From ASV31 sp965229765 (lineage in GTDB: Bacteria; Pseudomonadota; Alphaproteobacteria; Rhodobacterales; Rhodobacteraceae): DNA of 64,000 bases. The position numbers and the translations under genes were made by a program. This document shows, one piece after another, positions 43,243 to 51,338 of the stretch (positions within the stretch are counted from its first letter, which is position 1; each line of letters opens with the position of its first letter). The stretch lies in assembly GCA_965229765.1 (NCBI GenBank), contig CBDDJT010000003.1, positions 1,488,001-1,552,000 of the forward strand, given 5' to 3'. Below the pieces are notes generated by a model that had not been told where the DNA came from, did no database searches, and saw nothing but the letters and a program-made list of their open reading frames with translations.

Positions 43243-44727
43243 TCAGGATACGTGCGCCGCGGCCCAGCGTTCGATCAGCGCCCTCTGCATGTTGCGGGCG
43301 CGCGACGCCCAGGACCGCGCGCCGACGGGGCGCTCGCGTTCCTCGGGGGCCAGCGCATCGCGCCGGGGCATGTCGGCCGAGAAGACCGCGAAGGCAAGCT
43401 CGCGCCCGTCCCGTGCCGTCATGTACCCTGCAAGCGCGCTGACGAAATTCAGCGTCCCGGTCTTGGCGCGCACCTGAACCGCACCGCCCGGCAGCGGCGC
43501 GCCGTCGTCGTCGCGCAGGGGAAAGTCCTTCAGGATCGGCAATAGCGGCCCGTCCGGCCCCACCGCCACCAAAGCCCGCACCATGTCCGACGGGCTGATC
43601 CGCGACCGGTCGCCCAGCCCGGAATGATCCACGAACACCGGGCGCCGCGCGCCCAGGGCGGCATGCACCCAGTCGGCCATCTCTGCACCAGACCGCGCCA
43701 GTGTCGCCCCGTCGCCGCCACGCGCCGCCGTCGCCGCCAGCCCGACGACCTCGGCCGTCAGGTTGGTAGACCAGCGCAGCATATCGCGCAGGATCTCTTC
43801 CAGGGGTTCGCTTTCCCGCGACACCACCGCGTCGCCCGCCGCCGGCGCCGCGGCCACCTCGGCCGAAGGCAGTACCACGCCTTGCGCCCGCGCAAGTGTG
43901 CGGAACACGTCGGCAGCATAAAGATCGGGCTTGCGCACGGGAAGCCAGCGGCTGCCACCATCACCCAGGGCCGAGCGTGCCACCGTCCAGCTGTCCGCCC
44001 CGCCCTGTTCGGCATAGGTATAGACCGGCAGGTCCCGGTCCACGACCGTCATTCGCGCGATCGCGACCTCCGGGTTGAACCGTTCGGCCCGCGCGTCCAT
44101 GCGGACGGAGTAGCCCTCGGTCCCGGGGCGCCACTCGAAATACACCCGGTTGTAGTTCAGGTTCAGCGCCGATACCGCCGGGTTGTAGCCCACGTGATCG
44201 GGCTGAAGCGTATCGATCTCGCGGATCACCGGCAGCGCGCTGGCATCGACGATGAACTTCCCCTTCACCCCGGTCACGCCCGCCGCGCGCAGGTCGCGCG
44301 CCATGTCGCCCAAAGCGTCGGTGTCCAGCGTCGGATCACCGCCCCCCACCAGCACAAGGTCGCCCTCGACCCGGCCATCGCGAATCGGCCCGGTGGCGAT
44401 GACCCGCGTCGCGAACCGATGCGCCGGACCCAGCGCGTCCAGCGCATAGACTGCCGTGACCGCCTTGGTCACGCTCGCGGGCGGCAGCGCCAGAACGGGG
44501 TTCATGACCTCCAGCACGTCTCCGGTGCGCGCGTCGGCCACCGCAAAGGCGGTCTTGCCGCCCAGCGCGGCCTCGGCCACCAGTTCCCGTGCCGGCCGCA
44601 GTGTATGCTTAAGGAAATCGCCCGGCCGCGGCGGCGGGCGCAGGCTGACCAAGGGCGGCGCCGCCAGCGCCGGCATGGCGGTGGTGGCTGTAATTCCACT
44701 CAGGAAGGCGCGCCTTGAAATACGCAC
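43243..44727 (-). CDS. dacB: D-alanyl-D-alanine carboxypeptidase/endopeptidase (PBP4 type)
   Basis: A 494-aa periplasmic penicillin-binding protein that trims or cleaves peptidoglycan cross-links. The three active-site motifs are present: S85-V-T-K88 (PPASVTK), STN in LRWSTNLTAE, and KTG in RAKTGTL. The start is a GTG with AGGAGGAG upstream, giving MRISRRAFLSGITATTAMPA; SRRAFL is a twin-arginine motif, so export is probably by Tat. A longer frame without that start has no ribosome-binding site. Between nadD (upstream) and the TerB-like gene. Confidence 0.93.
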   Translation of the reverse strand: MRISRRAFLSGITATTAMPALAAPPLVSLRPPPRPGDFLKHTLRPARELVAEAALGGKTAFAVADARTGDVLEVMNPVLALPPASVTKAVTAVYALDALGPAHRFATRVIATGPIRDGRVEGDLVLVGGGDPTLDTDALGDMARDLRAAGVTGVKGKFIVDASALPVIREIDTLQPDHVGYNPAVSALNLNYNRVYFEWRPGTEGYSVRMDARAERFNPEVAIARMTVVDRDLPVYTYAEQGGADSWTVARSALGDGGSRWLPVRKPDLYAADVFRTLARAQGVVLPSAEVAAAPAAGDAVVSRESEPLEEILRDMLRWSTNLTAEVVGLAATAARGGDGATLARSGAEMADWVHAALGARRPVFVDHSGLGDRSRISPSDMVRALVAVGPDGPLLPILKDFPLRDDDGAPLPGGAVQVRAKTGTLNFVSALAGYMTARDGRELAFAVFSADMPRRDALAPEERERPVGARSWASRARNMQRALIERWAAAHVS

Positions 44728-44783
44728 GTTCGGCTCCTCCTGCCCCCGGTGGTTGTCTTGGCCCCAAGACGGCCACCGCGCAA

Positions 44784-45383
44784 CTATCGTACCCAGTCCC
44801 CCCGGGACCGCAGCTCCGTTGATGACATTTTTACCATAGGGATATTGAGGAAACACCATGCCGGCGGTGTCGCACCCGGCAATCGCCGCGCCTCGGCCCC
44901 GCGCAGGCGGGACCGCTCGAACCGGGCCGCCGCGGGCGCGTGACGCGCCGCCGTGCGCTCGCCGGGCCGCGCGATCACGCCCACCGGCACCTGCCGCATG
45001 ATCCAGTCCCAGCGATCCCAGTGATGGAAACCCGCCAGATTGTCCGCGCCCATCAGCCAGACGAACCGCACGCCCGGATAGCGCGGCAACAGCGCCGACA
45101 GCGTCGCCGCCGTATACCGCGTGCCCAGCCGCGCCTCGATGTCCGTGATCTCGACGCGCGGATGGTCCATCACCGCCCGCGCCGCCGCCATCCGCCGCTC
45201 AAGGCTGGCCGGCCCCTCGGCCTTCAGCGGGTTGCCGGGGCTCACAAGCCACCACACCCGGTCCAGCCCGAACCGCTTCATCGCCTCGCGCGTGATATGG
45301 ACATGCCCCCGGTGCGGCGGATCGAACGACCCGCCCAGCAGCCCGATGCGCATGCCCGCGCGCGCTTTCGGAAACCCCTGCAT
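44784..45383 (-). CDS. nadD: Nicotinate-nucleotide adenylyltransferase
   Basis: NadD makes deamido-NAD from nicotinate mononucleotide and ATP. The 199-aa product has the nucleotidyltransferase motif GLLGGSFDPPHRGHVHIT and the C-terminal MSSTELRSR (ISSTxIR-type). Start set at MQGFPKARAGMRIGL, the usual N-terminus in Rhodobacterales; a longer in-frame start and a shorter MRIGL are possible. It lies directly upstream of dacB, 56 bp away, probably in one transcript. Confidence 0.93.
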   Translation of the reverse strand: MQGFPKARAGMRIGLLGGSFDPPHRGHVHITREAMKRFGLDRVWWLVSPGNPLKAEGPASLERRMAAARAVMDHPRVEITDIEARLGTRYTAATLSALLPRYPGVRFVWLMGADNLAGFHHWDRWDWIMRQVPVGVIARPGERTAARHAPAAARFERSRLRGAEARRLPGATPPAWCFLNIPMVKMSSTELRSRGDWVR

Positions 45384-45482
45384 CTGCCGTGGCCGCCTCC
45401 CCGTTGCCGAAACGGCTTGTCCACCGCGCGCCGGGGGGCTGTCAATGGACACCAAGGGACGACAGTTTCGCGCGAGTATGAT

Positions 45483-46904
45483 ATGGTGTTTTCAGCTTTT
45501 TGGCGACGCATAGTTGACAGGTTCTTTTCATGCGCTCGATTTCTTTGCTGCTTGCTGCCGGTCTACTTTGCACTCCGGGGTGTTGCCAACGCTCAGTTCA
45601 CAGCAGCCTGTTTCCCGATTGGTGTGGCCGCAGAGGCAAGCTTCGAAAGCTACCTTCAGGAAAGCCTGCGCCGCGTTCCGTCATGGGTGGACGCTTCTGC
45701 CGAAGTGATAGTCGCGGTCGAAAGGCGCATCGAGGCGGCCCGCCCGTCGCCGCTCGAATGCCAGTCTGTCCCCGCGCCGGCCGGTTGCCCGACAGGCAAT
45801 GAACCCGATTTCGACGATGCCCTCCGCCTTGCGCGAACGGCAGCGAATGCCGCGTTGACCTCGGGAAACCGCCTGCCGGATGCCACGACCTTGATCCGCG
45901 GGATCACAGCAAGCGCGACCCTGCGGGACATCCCCAACGGCCTCAGGGGCGCCTATGCCGCCCACGCCCTCGCGCTTGAGGTGCAGGATAGGCTGCCGCG
46001 TCATTTGGAGCTTCTGACAAAGGCCCGCTATAATCGCGATTGCAGCGTCGCCGTGAACGACGTTCTCGACGACAGGCTTGCCAACGCCGACGATCCCGCA
46101 GACCTTCTGTCGGAATTTGATGACAGGTTCGATGTCATCAAGGTGCTTGGCGTACCAGAAGACCCGATTGGTGTTGAGTTGACGGGCGGCAACTCCAGAG
46201 CCGCCGAGTTTATGGAAGGCTTCCAGATCCGCCTTCGGGAGGTTGCGCAAACCCTCGATCCGTTGGTCGAACGACCGACCCATTCGGCTTCACCGAACAC
46301 ACACCACGGCATGGTCGCCGGAATCAACCAGATCTATCTGGATGCCGATGCATTGACCGTCGCCAACGACATGCAGTTACCTGACCAGCCCGCCGACCTC
46401 TGGACACGAACCTGGCGGACCAATGACTTCGGAGCGCTTGCAAAGGATATCGAAGCCCATCGTACCACCATTCTGGTGCTGGCAGGCATCGCCGAAGAGG
46501 CGGCCGAACTGCTGGAGGGAGGCCTTGCACAGTTTGACATTGAACGCGTGCAGATCGTGTGCGGCCCGTTCGAAAGCCTTCAGTCCTTCGTGTCACAGTT
46601 CGAAATCGATGGCGGCATGGCCGCCTGGCTGAAGACCAAGGCCCCGGATGGGATCGAGGAGGCCGGTCAGTACACCTTCGCAGCCGGCTTCTGTGCCTTG
46701 CGCTTCGGCGTGGCCGAGGCCGAAGCCATGCGTCGCATGGTGTTCGAACCCGTGCCGCAAGGGCGCCTGTTTCGCGCACTCGACCGCGCTGCAGTGCCCT
46801 CGCACCTAACGCTTGCCACGCGCGCGCTCGACCGCGACATCCGGACGACGCTCGACGCCTACGCCGCCCACGCGCTGGACCTCGCCTTCCTCGTCCCGCG
46901 CTGA
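45483..46904 (+). CDS. Orphan exported protein, possible 5' frameshift
   Basis: A 473-aa protein with no recognised domain. It is helical and acidic (e.g. LLSEFDDRFDVIKVLG, AHRTTILVLAGIAEEAAELLEGGL) with scattered Cys. The DNA looks clearly less GC-rich than its neighbours, suggesting acquired DNA. The frame begins MVFSAFWRRIVDRFFSCARFLCC without a ribosome-binding site. A second frame starts at 45530 with a cleaner signal, MRSISLLLAAGLLCTPG; removing one G from the GGGG run at 45577-45580 joins it to VANA/QFTAACFPIG, giving an ideal signal peptide. So either the long odd N-terminus is real or the gene has a frameshift or sequence error. It sits between nadD and the disrupted ettA. Confidence 0.6.
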   Translation: MVFSAFWRRIVDRFFSCARFLCCLLPVYFALRGVANAQFTAACFPIGVAAEASFESYLQESLRRVPSWVDASAEVIVAVERRIEAARPSPLECQSVPAPAGCPTGNEPDFDDALRLARTAANAALTSGNRLPDATTLIRGITASATLRDIPNGLRGAYAAHALALEVQDRLPRHLELLTKARYNRDCSVAVNDVLDDRLANADDPADLLSEFDDRFDVIKVLGVPEDPIGVELTGGNSRAAEFMEGFQIRLREVAQTLDPLVERPTHSASPNTHHGMVAGINQIYLDADALTVANDMQLPDQPADLWTRTWRTNDFGALAKDIEAHRTTILVLAGIAEEAAELLEGGLAQFDIERVQIVCGPFESLQSFVSQFEIDGGMAAWLKTKAPDGIEEAGQYTFAAGFCALRFGVAEAEAMRRMVFEPVPQGRLFRALDRAAVPSHLTLATRALDRDIRTTLDAYAAHALDLAFLVPR

Positions 46905-46916
46905 CCCTGCTCGTCG

Positions 46917-46945
46917 TTGCAACCGAGTGCCACAAGCTCTAGACA
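46917..46945 (+). promoter_or_regulatory. Candidate promoter of ettA
   Basis: TTGCAA (46917-46922) is 17 bp from TAGACA (46940-46945), 32 bp before the ettA ATG. The -10 box is weak. Confidence 0.3.
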
Positions 46946-47044
46946 CGCTCGAAACTCATCCGAGCGGCGGGATCAAGATGTCGAAATACCAGTACGTCTA
47001 CCACATGGACGGTCTGTCCAAGACCTATCCGGGCGGCAAGAAAT

Positions 47045-47070
47045 TGAACCAGACCGGGTTTACCGGAGAG
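47045..47070 (+). repeat. Left terminal inverted repeat of the IS
   Basis: 26 bp beginning TGAACCAGACCGGGTTTACC, perfectly complementary to 48339-48364. This end is next to the 3' end of orfB. Confidence 0.95.
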
Positions 47071-47081
47071 GTTTGAGTTGG

Positions 47082-47987
47082 TCACTCAGCGGCGATGTTG
47101 GCCGTGAGTTGTGCGTCGTAGAAGTTCCTTTCTGCTGTTGTGGGTGAGATGTATCCGAGCGGGCCGTATAGGCGTTTTTCGTTGTACCAATGGACCCAAG
47201 CCAGCGTCGCGAGCTCGACGTCCTGTTTGCCGCGCCACGGCCCCTCGTGCTCGATGACCTCGGCCTTGTATAAGCCGTTTATGGTCTCGGCGAGCGCGTT
47301 GTCATACGAGTCGCCCACGCTGCCGACCGAGGCACCGATTTTCGCCTCTTCAAGGCGCTCGGAATACTTGATGGACAGGTACTGGACGCCTCGATCACTG
47401 TGGTGGGTCAGCCGGTCGCGGTCGGGATTGCGGGCGGCTAGCGCCTGCTCCAGCGCATCGAGAACCAGCTTTGTGTTGGGCGATGAGGAAACCTGCCAGC
47501 CGACGATGTACCGGGCGAAGACATCGATGATGAAGGCGACGTACACAAACCCGACAGCGGTGCGCACATAGGTGAAATCCGCCACCCAGAGCCTGTTGGG
47601 AGCGGGCGCCTTGAAGTCACGGTTCACCTTGTCTTCCGGGCAAGGCAGGGCCGGATCACCATACGTGGTCCTCTTGCCTTTGCCGCGTGTAACGCCCTGT
47701 ATTTTCTTTTCTTTCATCAGGCGTACGACCGTGCAACGCGCGACATCCTCACCCTGCGCGACAAGATCGTGCCAGACTTTGACCGCGCCGTAGCGCTTGC
47801 CGCTGGCCTCCCAGCAGGCCTTGATCTTTCGGCCGAGCTCGGCATCGCGCTGAGCACGCGCGGATGCCCTGGATGGGTCACGCGCGACAGCCTGATGGTG
47901 GTGGTAGGTGGACGGCGCGATCGGCAGGACCCTGCAGATCGCCTCGACGCCGTACTGCCCGCGGTGATCATCAATGAACATGATCAT
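47082..47987 (-). CDS. IS3-family transposase OrfB
   Basis: A 301-aa integrase-fold catalytic part. The N-terminal HTH_21 region (YGVEAICRVLPIAPSTYHHH, KRYGAVKVWHDLVAQG) precedes the rve domain: first Asp in VADFTYVRTAV, second Asp in THHSDRGVQY, and the Glu in DNALAETINGLYKAEVI. All three catalytic residues are present. It starts ATGATC overlapping the orfA stop by 4 bp, and is probably also made as an OrfAB fusion by -1 frameshifting at 48020-48026. Confidence 0.93.
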   Translation of the reverse strand: MIMFIDDHRGQYGVEAICRVLPIAPSTYHHHQAVARDPSRASARAQRDAELGRKIKACWEASGKRYGAVKVWHDLVAQGEDVARCTVVRLMKEKKIQGVTRGKGKRTTYGDPALPCPEDKVNRDFKAPAPNRLWVADFTYVRTAVGFVYVAFIIDVFARYIVGWQVSSSPNTKLVLDALEQALAARNPDRDRLTHHSDRGVQYLSIKYSERLEEAKIGASVGSVGDSYDNALAETINGLYKAEVIEHEGPWRGKQDVELATLAWVHWYNEKRLYGPLGYISPTTAERNFYDAQLTANIAAE

Positions 47988-48316
47988 CTCTTCCGTTGGC
48001 GGTCGAGGTCCGCCGCTGCGAAAAAAGCTGACGCTTTGCGCAGGATCTCGTTAGCCTGCTTGAGTTCGCGGTTCTCCCGCTGCAGCGCCTTGAGTTCCTC
48101 GCGCTCGGACCGCGTCAGCCCGTCGCGATCTCCGTCTTCAATGGCCTGCTTGTTCACCCACTCGCGTAGCGTAGCGCTACTGCATCCGAACTTCTCTGCG
48201 ATGGAGGCGACCGCCTGCGACCGCGATTTGTAATCCGCCTCGTTCTCCAGAACCAAGCGCACCGCGCGCGCCCGTACCTCTGTAGAAAAACGGTTCCCTG
48301 GGTTTCCTTTGGTCAT
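47984..48316 (-). CDS. IS3-family transposase OrfA
   Basis: A 110-aa protein with an N-terminal helix-turn-helix (FSTEVRARAVRLVLENEADY, SIAEKFGCSSATLREWVNKQ) and a leucine-zipper-like coiled coil (LKALQRENRELKQANEILRKAS). It binds the element's ends and pairs with OrfB. Codons 97-99 (GCT TTT TTC) contain T TTT TTC, a slippery site in frame for -1 shifting into orfB. Confidence 0.93.
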   Translation of the reverse strand: MTKGNPGNRFSTEVRARAVRLVLENEADYKSRSQAVASIAEKFGCSSATLREWVNKQAIEDGDRDGLTRSEREELKALQRENRELKQANEILRKASAFFAAADLDRQRKR

Positions 48317-48338
48317 GCTGTACCTTCTGAGCTTTCGG

Positions 48339-48364
48339 CTCTCCGGTAAACCCGGTCTGGTTCA
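48339..48364 (-). repeat. Right terminal inverted repeat of the IS
   Basis: 26 bp, exact complement of 47045-47070, ending GGTTCA. This end lies just upstream of orfA and probably carries its promoter. Confidence 0.95.
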
Positions 48365-49995
48365 AATGCTTCGAGAACATCCGCCTCAGCTTTCTGCCCG
48401 GCGTCAAGATCGGCGTCGTCGGCGTCAACGGCGCGGGTAAGTCCACGCTCCTGCGCATCATGTCGGGCATCGACCCCGACTTCACCGGCGAGGCCTGGGC
48501 GGCCGAAGGCGTGCGCGTCGGCTATCTGCCACAGGAACCGGAACTCGACCCCGCCCTCGACGTGCGCGGCAACGTCATGGAAGGCGTCGCCGCCAAGAAG
48601 GCCAAGCTCGACCGCTTCAACGAACTGGCGATGAACTACTCCGACGACACCGCCGACGAGATGGCCGAACTGCAAGACCAGATCGACGCCGAGAACCTCT
48701 GGGATCTCGACGCCCAGATCGACGTCGCGATGGAGGCCCTGCGCTGCCCGCCCGACGACGCCAGCGTCGACACCCTCTCGGGCGGCGAGAAGCGCCGCGT
48801 CGCGCTGTGCAAGCTCCTGCTCGAAGCGCCCGAGATGCTGCTGCTCGACGAACCGACCAACCACCTGGACGCCGAAACCATCGCCTGGCTGCAACAGCAC
48901 CTGGTCGCCTACAAGGGCACCATCCTGATCGTCACCCACGACCGCTACTTCCTCGACGACATCACGGGCTGGATCCTCGAACTCGACCGGGGCCGCGGCA
49001 TCCCCTATGAAGGCAACTATTCGGCGTGGCTGGAACAGAAGGCCAAGCGCCTCGCCCACGAAGCCCGAGAGGACAAGGCCCGCCAGAAGACGCTTGAACG
49101 AGAACTGGAATGGATCCGGCAGGGTGCCAAGGCACGGCAGGCCAAGCAGAAGGCGCGGATCAACGCCTACAACGACCTCGCCAACCAGTCCGAGCGTGAA
49201 AAGCTCACCCGCGCCCAGATCATCATCCCCAACGGGCCCCGTCTCGGCGCCAAGGTGATCGAGGTCGAGGGCCTGAAGAAGGCGATGGGCGACAAGCTCC
49301 TGATCGAGGACCTGTCCTTCTCGCTGCCGCCCGGCGGCATCGTCGGCGTGATCGGTCCGAACGGTGCCGGCAAGACCACGCTGTTCCGGATGCTCACCGG
49401 GCAGGAGCAGCCCGACGCAGGGTCCGTCTCCTACGGCGACACGGTGCAACTGGCCTACGTGGACCAGTCCCGCGACGCCCTCGACCCCAACAAGACCGCG
49501 TGGGAGGAGATCTCGGGCGGCGGCGAGGTGGTCGAACTCGGCGACGCCCAGATGAACAGCCGCGCCTATTGCTCGGCCTTCAACTTCAAGGGCGGCGACC
49601 AGCAGAAGAAGGTGGGCCTTCTGTCGGGCGGCGAACGCAACCGCGTGCACATGGCCAAGCTGCTTCGCTCGGGCGGCAACGTGCTGCTGCTCGACGAACC
49701 GACCAACGACCTCGACGTCGAAACGCTCCGCGCGCTGGAAGACGCGCTGACCGATTTCGCCGGCTGCGCCGTCATCATCAGCCACGACCGCTTCTTCCTC
49801 GACCGCCTCTGCACCCACATCCTCGCCTTCGAGGGCGAAGCTCACGTCGAGTGGTTCGAAGGCAACTTCGAGGATTACGAGGAAGACAAGAAACGCCGCC
49901 TCGGCCCGGACGCGGTGGAACCCAAGCGGATCAAGTACAAGAAATTCACCCGCTGAACCGGGCGGGCTTACAGCCTTGGCCCGGCCAATGCCCCC

Positions 49996-50021
49996 GCAGG
50001 GTGCGCTTCAGCGCACCCTGC
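49996..50021 (+). terminator. Terminator hairpin after ettA
   Basis: A perfect 11-bp stem GCAGGGTGCGC/GCGCACCCTGC with loop TTCA, 39 bp after the ettA stop. It is very stable but followed by TCCGTT rather than a T-run. Confidence 0.6.
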
Positions 50022-50391
50022 TCCGTTCCACCGGCGTCAAGGGCCACGGTCTGCCTGTCATCCCGCTGCACGCAGGTCGCGATGCATAGAGGACTGCACA
50101 AGGCATCGGCAGGCCGCCTCTCGGGCCCAGTGAGGCATTGGGTTGCACACCACATGCCAATGCGTGACACCATCGCCTTGGGAACGCTTAACGCTTTCCC
50201 CGGCGCAACTGACACGGACACCTGCGCCCCAGACGCCCCTTGCACCGAATCCCAAAATCTGTCACATGGCGCTCGCGACCTCTGCTGACTTTCGACCACT
50301 GTCTCCCTAACCGGCTTCAGTCCTCGATCTCAGACTGACTAAGCCGGGCTGCCGCATCCCGTGGGCAGCGTACATCGAAGGAGACACGCGG
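50022..50391. other. Long spacer upstream of the cold-shock gene
   Basis: About 370 bp with no supported gene. It should hold the csp promoter and perhaps a long structured leader, as many cold-shock mRNAs have, but no convincing promoter boxes were found. AAGGAGA at 50378-50384 is the ribosome-binding site. Confidence 0.5.
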
Positions 50392-50598
50392 ATGGCTACT
50401 GGCACCGTGAAATGGTTCAACACCACCAAAGGCTACGGCTTCATTGCGCCCGACACGGGCGGCAAGGACGTTTTCGTGCACATCTCGGCCGTCGAGCGTG
50501 CAGGCCTCACCGGCCTCGCCGACGACCAGAAGGTGACGTATGACGTGGAAGCTGGCCGTGACGGCCGCGAAAGCGCCTCGAACCTGAAGCTGGCATAA
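50392..50598 (+). CDS. Cold-shock protein, CspA family
   Basis: A 68-aa single cold-shock domain that binds single-stranded RNA/DNA and melts mRNA structure. RNP1 (KGYGFIAP) and RNP2 (DVFVHIS) are intact, preceded by GTVKWFNTTKG. A strong AAGGAGA site lies 7 bp upstream of the ATG. Monocistronic, with a terminator hairpin after it. Confidence 0.97.
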   Translation: MATGTVKWFNTTKGYGFIAPDTGGKDVFVHISAVERAGLTGLADDQKVTYDVEAGRDGRESASNLKLA

Positions 50599-50605
50599 GC
50601 CGGCG

Positions 50606-50630
50606 GGGCGGGCCGTTCACCGGCCCGCCC
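50606..50630 (+). terminator. Terminator hairpin of the cold-shock gene
   Basis: A perfect 10-bp stem GGGCGGGCCG/CGGCCCGCCC with loop TTCAC, starting 7 bp after the csp stop. No T-run follows. Confidence 0.6.
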
Positions 50631-50735
50631 GCTCCCTGCCTGCGGGCCTCCCCGACCTCGTGATTGCTGTTAGCGCCGCTCCCGTGGGCTGCCGCGCCGT
50701 GATCATCCGTGTCTGGACCTCATCGCGCCAACGCG

Positions 50736-50768
50736 ATGCCGACGTTATGCCGACGTTTTGCCGACACC
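50736..50768 (+). repeat. 11-bp direct repeats between csp and trxC
   Basis: ATGCCGACGTT occurs twice in tandem (50736-50746, 50747-50757), followed by a partial third unit TTGCCGACACC. The 260-bp spacer lies between the convergent csp and trxC genes and otherwise shows nothing recognisable. Confidence 0.5.
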
Positions 50769-50858
50769 CGATTTCACCCCAACCCGGCACCGGGCGACGC
50801 GTGCTCCCGCAGCGGCGTGGCCCCGGCCGGATCGACGGCGTTTCAAGCCGCCCAAGCG

Positions 50859-51290
50859 TCACGTCCTTGCGCGGATCCACTCTGTCAGTTGCGCCGCGGG
50901 CAATGCGCCAGCCTGGCGCGCGATCTCTTTGCCGCCCTTGAAGACCGCCATCGTCGGGATGCCGCGGATGCGGTGCCGCGCCCCGGCATCGGGGTAGTCC
51001 TCGGTGTTGAGCTTGACAAGCCGCGCCGCCCCCCTCAGCGCACCCGCGGCGCTGTCGTAGGCCGGTGCCATCATCCGGCATGGGCCGCACCATGGCGCCC
51101 AGAAATCCACCACCAGCGGCAGGTCGTCTGTCCGTGACGCTTTTTCCAGCGTTTTCAAGTCGATGGCATGGGTCTTTCCATCCACGAGGCGCGCACCGCA
51201 GGTGCCACATTTCGGCCCGGACGACAGCTTGTCCGAGGGGATGCGATTGACTTGACCGCAGTCAAGACAGGTGAGTTTCAGCGCGGCCAT
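50859..51290 (-). CDS. trxC: Thioredoxin 2 (zinc-ribbon thioredoxin)
   Basis: A 143-aa cytoplasmic disulfide reductase. The N-terminal zinc ribbon uses two Cys pairs (CLDCGQ and CGTCGA), and the thioredoxin domain has the active site WCGPC in VVDFWAPWCGPCRMMAP plus the cis-Pro segment GIPTMAVFKGG. Start MAALKLTCLDC has GGAGG upstream; an ATG 12 nt earlier is less likely. In other bacteria TrxC is induced by oxidative stress. Confidence 0.95.
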   Translation of the reverse strand: MAALKLTCLDCGQVNRIPSDKLSSGPKCGTCGARLVDGKTHAIDLKTLEKASRTDDLPLVVDFWAPWCGPCRMMAPAYDSAAGALRGAARLVKLNTEDYPDAGARHRIRGIPTMAVFKGGKEIARQAGALPAAQLTEWIRART

Positions 51291-51338
51291 GGCAGCCTCC
51301 ATTCATTCATCAACATGAATGTAATCGAGCGCTCACCG

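Larger units (their letters stand above)
47045..48364 (-). mobile_element. Complete IS3-family insertion sequence, 1320 bp
   Basis: The element begins TG and ends CA, has perfect 26-bp terminal inverted repeats, and is flanked by direct AAT repeats (47042-47044 and 48365-48367). It carries orfA and orfB on the minus strand, overlapping by ATGA, with a TTTTTTC slippery heptamer in orfA. OrfB keeps the DDE residues. All parts look intact, so it may still be mobile. It lies antisense to ettA. Its subgroup cannot be fixed by reading; the IS51/IS3 groups are the best candidates. Confidence 0.95.
46978..49956 (+). pseudogene. ettA: ettA interrupted by an IS3-family element
   Basis: EttA is an ABC-F ATPase that binds the ribosomal E site and tunes early elongation to the ATP/ADP ratio. 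The gene is cut after codon 22 (SKTYPGGKK) by the element at 47045-48364. Deleting the element and one AAT copy gives an intact 551-codon frame, the normal length, reading GGKKCFENIRLSF. As it stands, the 5' part makes a 32-aa peptide ending in a stop at 47076. The 3' part lacks a start before the ATG at 48460, which lies past the first Walker A (GVNGAGKST, about 48424). The remainder keeps LSGGEKRRVAL, DEPTNHLDAET, second Walker A GPNGAGKTT, LSGGERNRV and DEPTNDLDVET. A 498-aa fragment is possible but would lack one P-loop. Confidence 0.92.

Noticed and set aside
45530..45802. 90-aa frame starting with a lipoprotein-like signal
   Set aside because: Not reported as a separate gene: after the signal it reads Arg-rich nonsense overlapping the orphan gene. 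It is used only as evidence for a frameshift there.
46117..46141. 9-bp perfect inverted repeat TTGATGACA / TGTCATCAA with a 7-bp spacer
   Set aside because: It is in the middle of the orphan gene's coding sequence with no nearby start; treated as chance.
51252..51265. TTGAC-CGCA-GTCAA, a perfect FNR/Dnr-type dyad
   Set aside because: It lies inside the trxC coding region and simply encodes the zinc-ribbon residues LDCGQ; no promoter lies near it.
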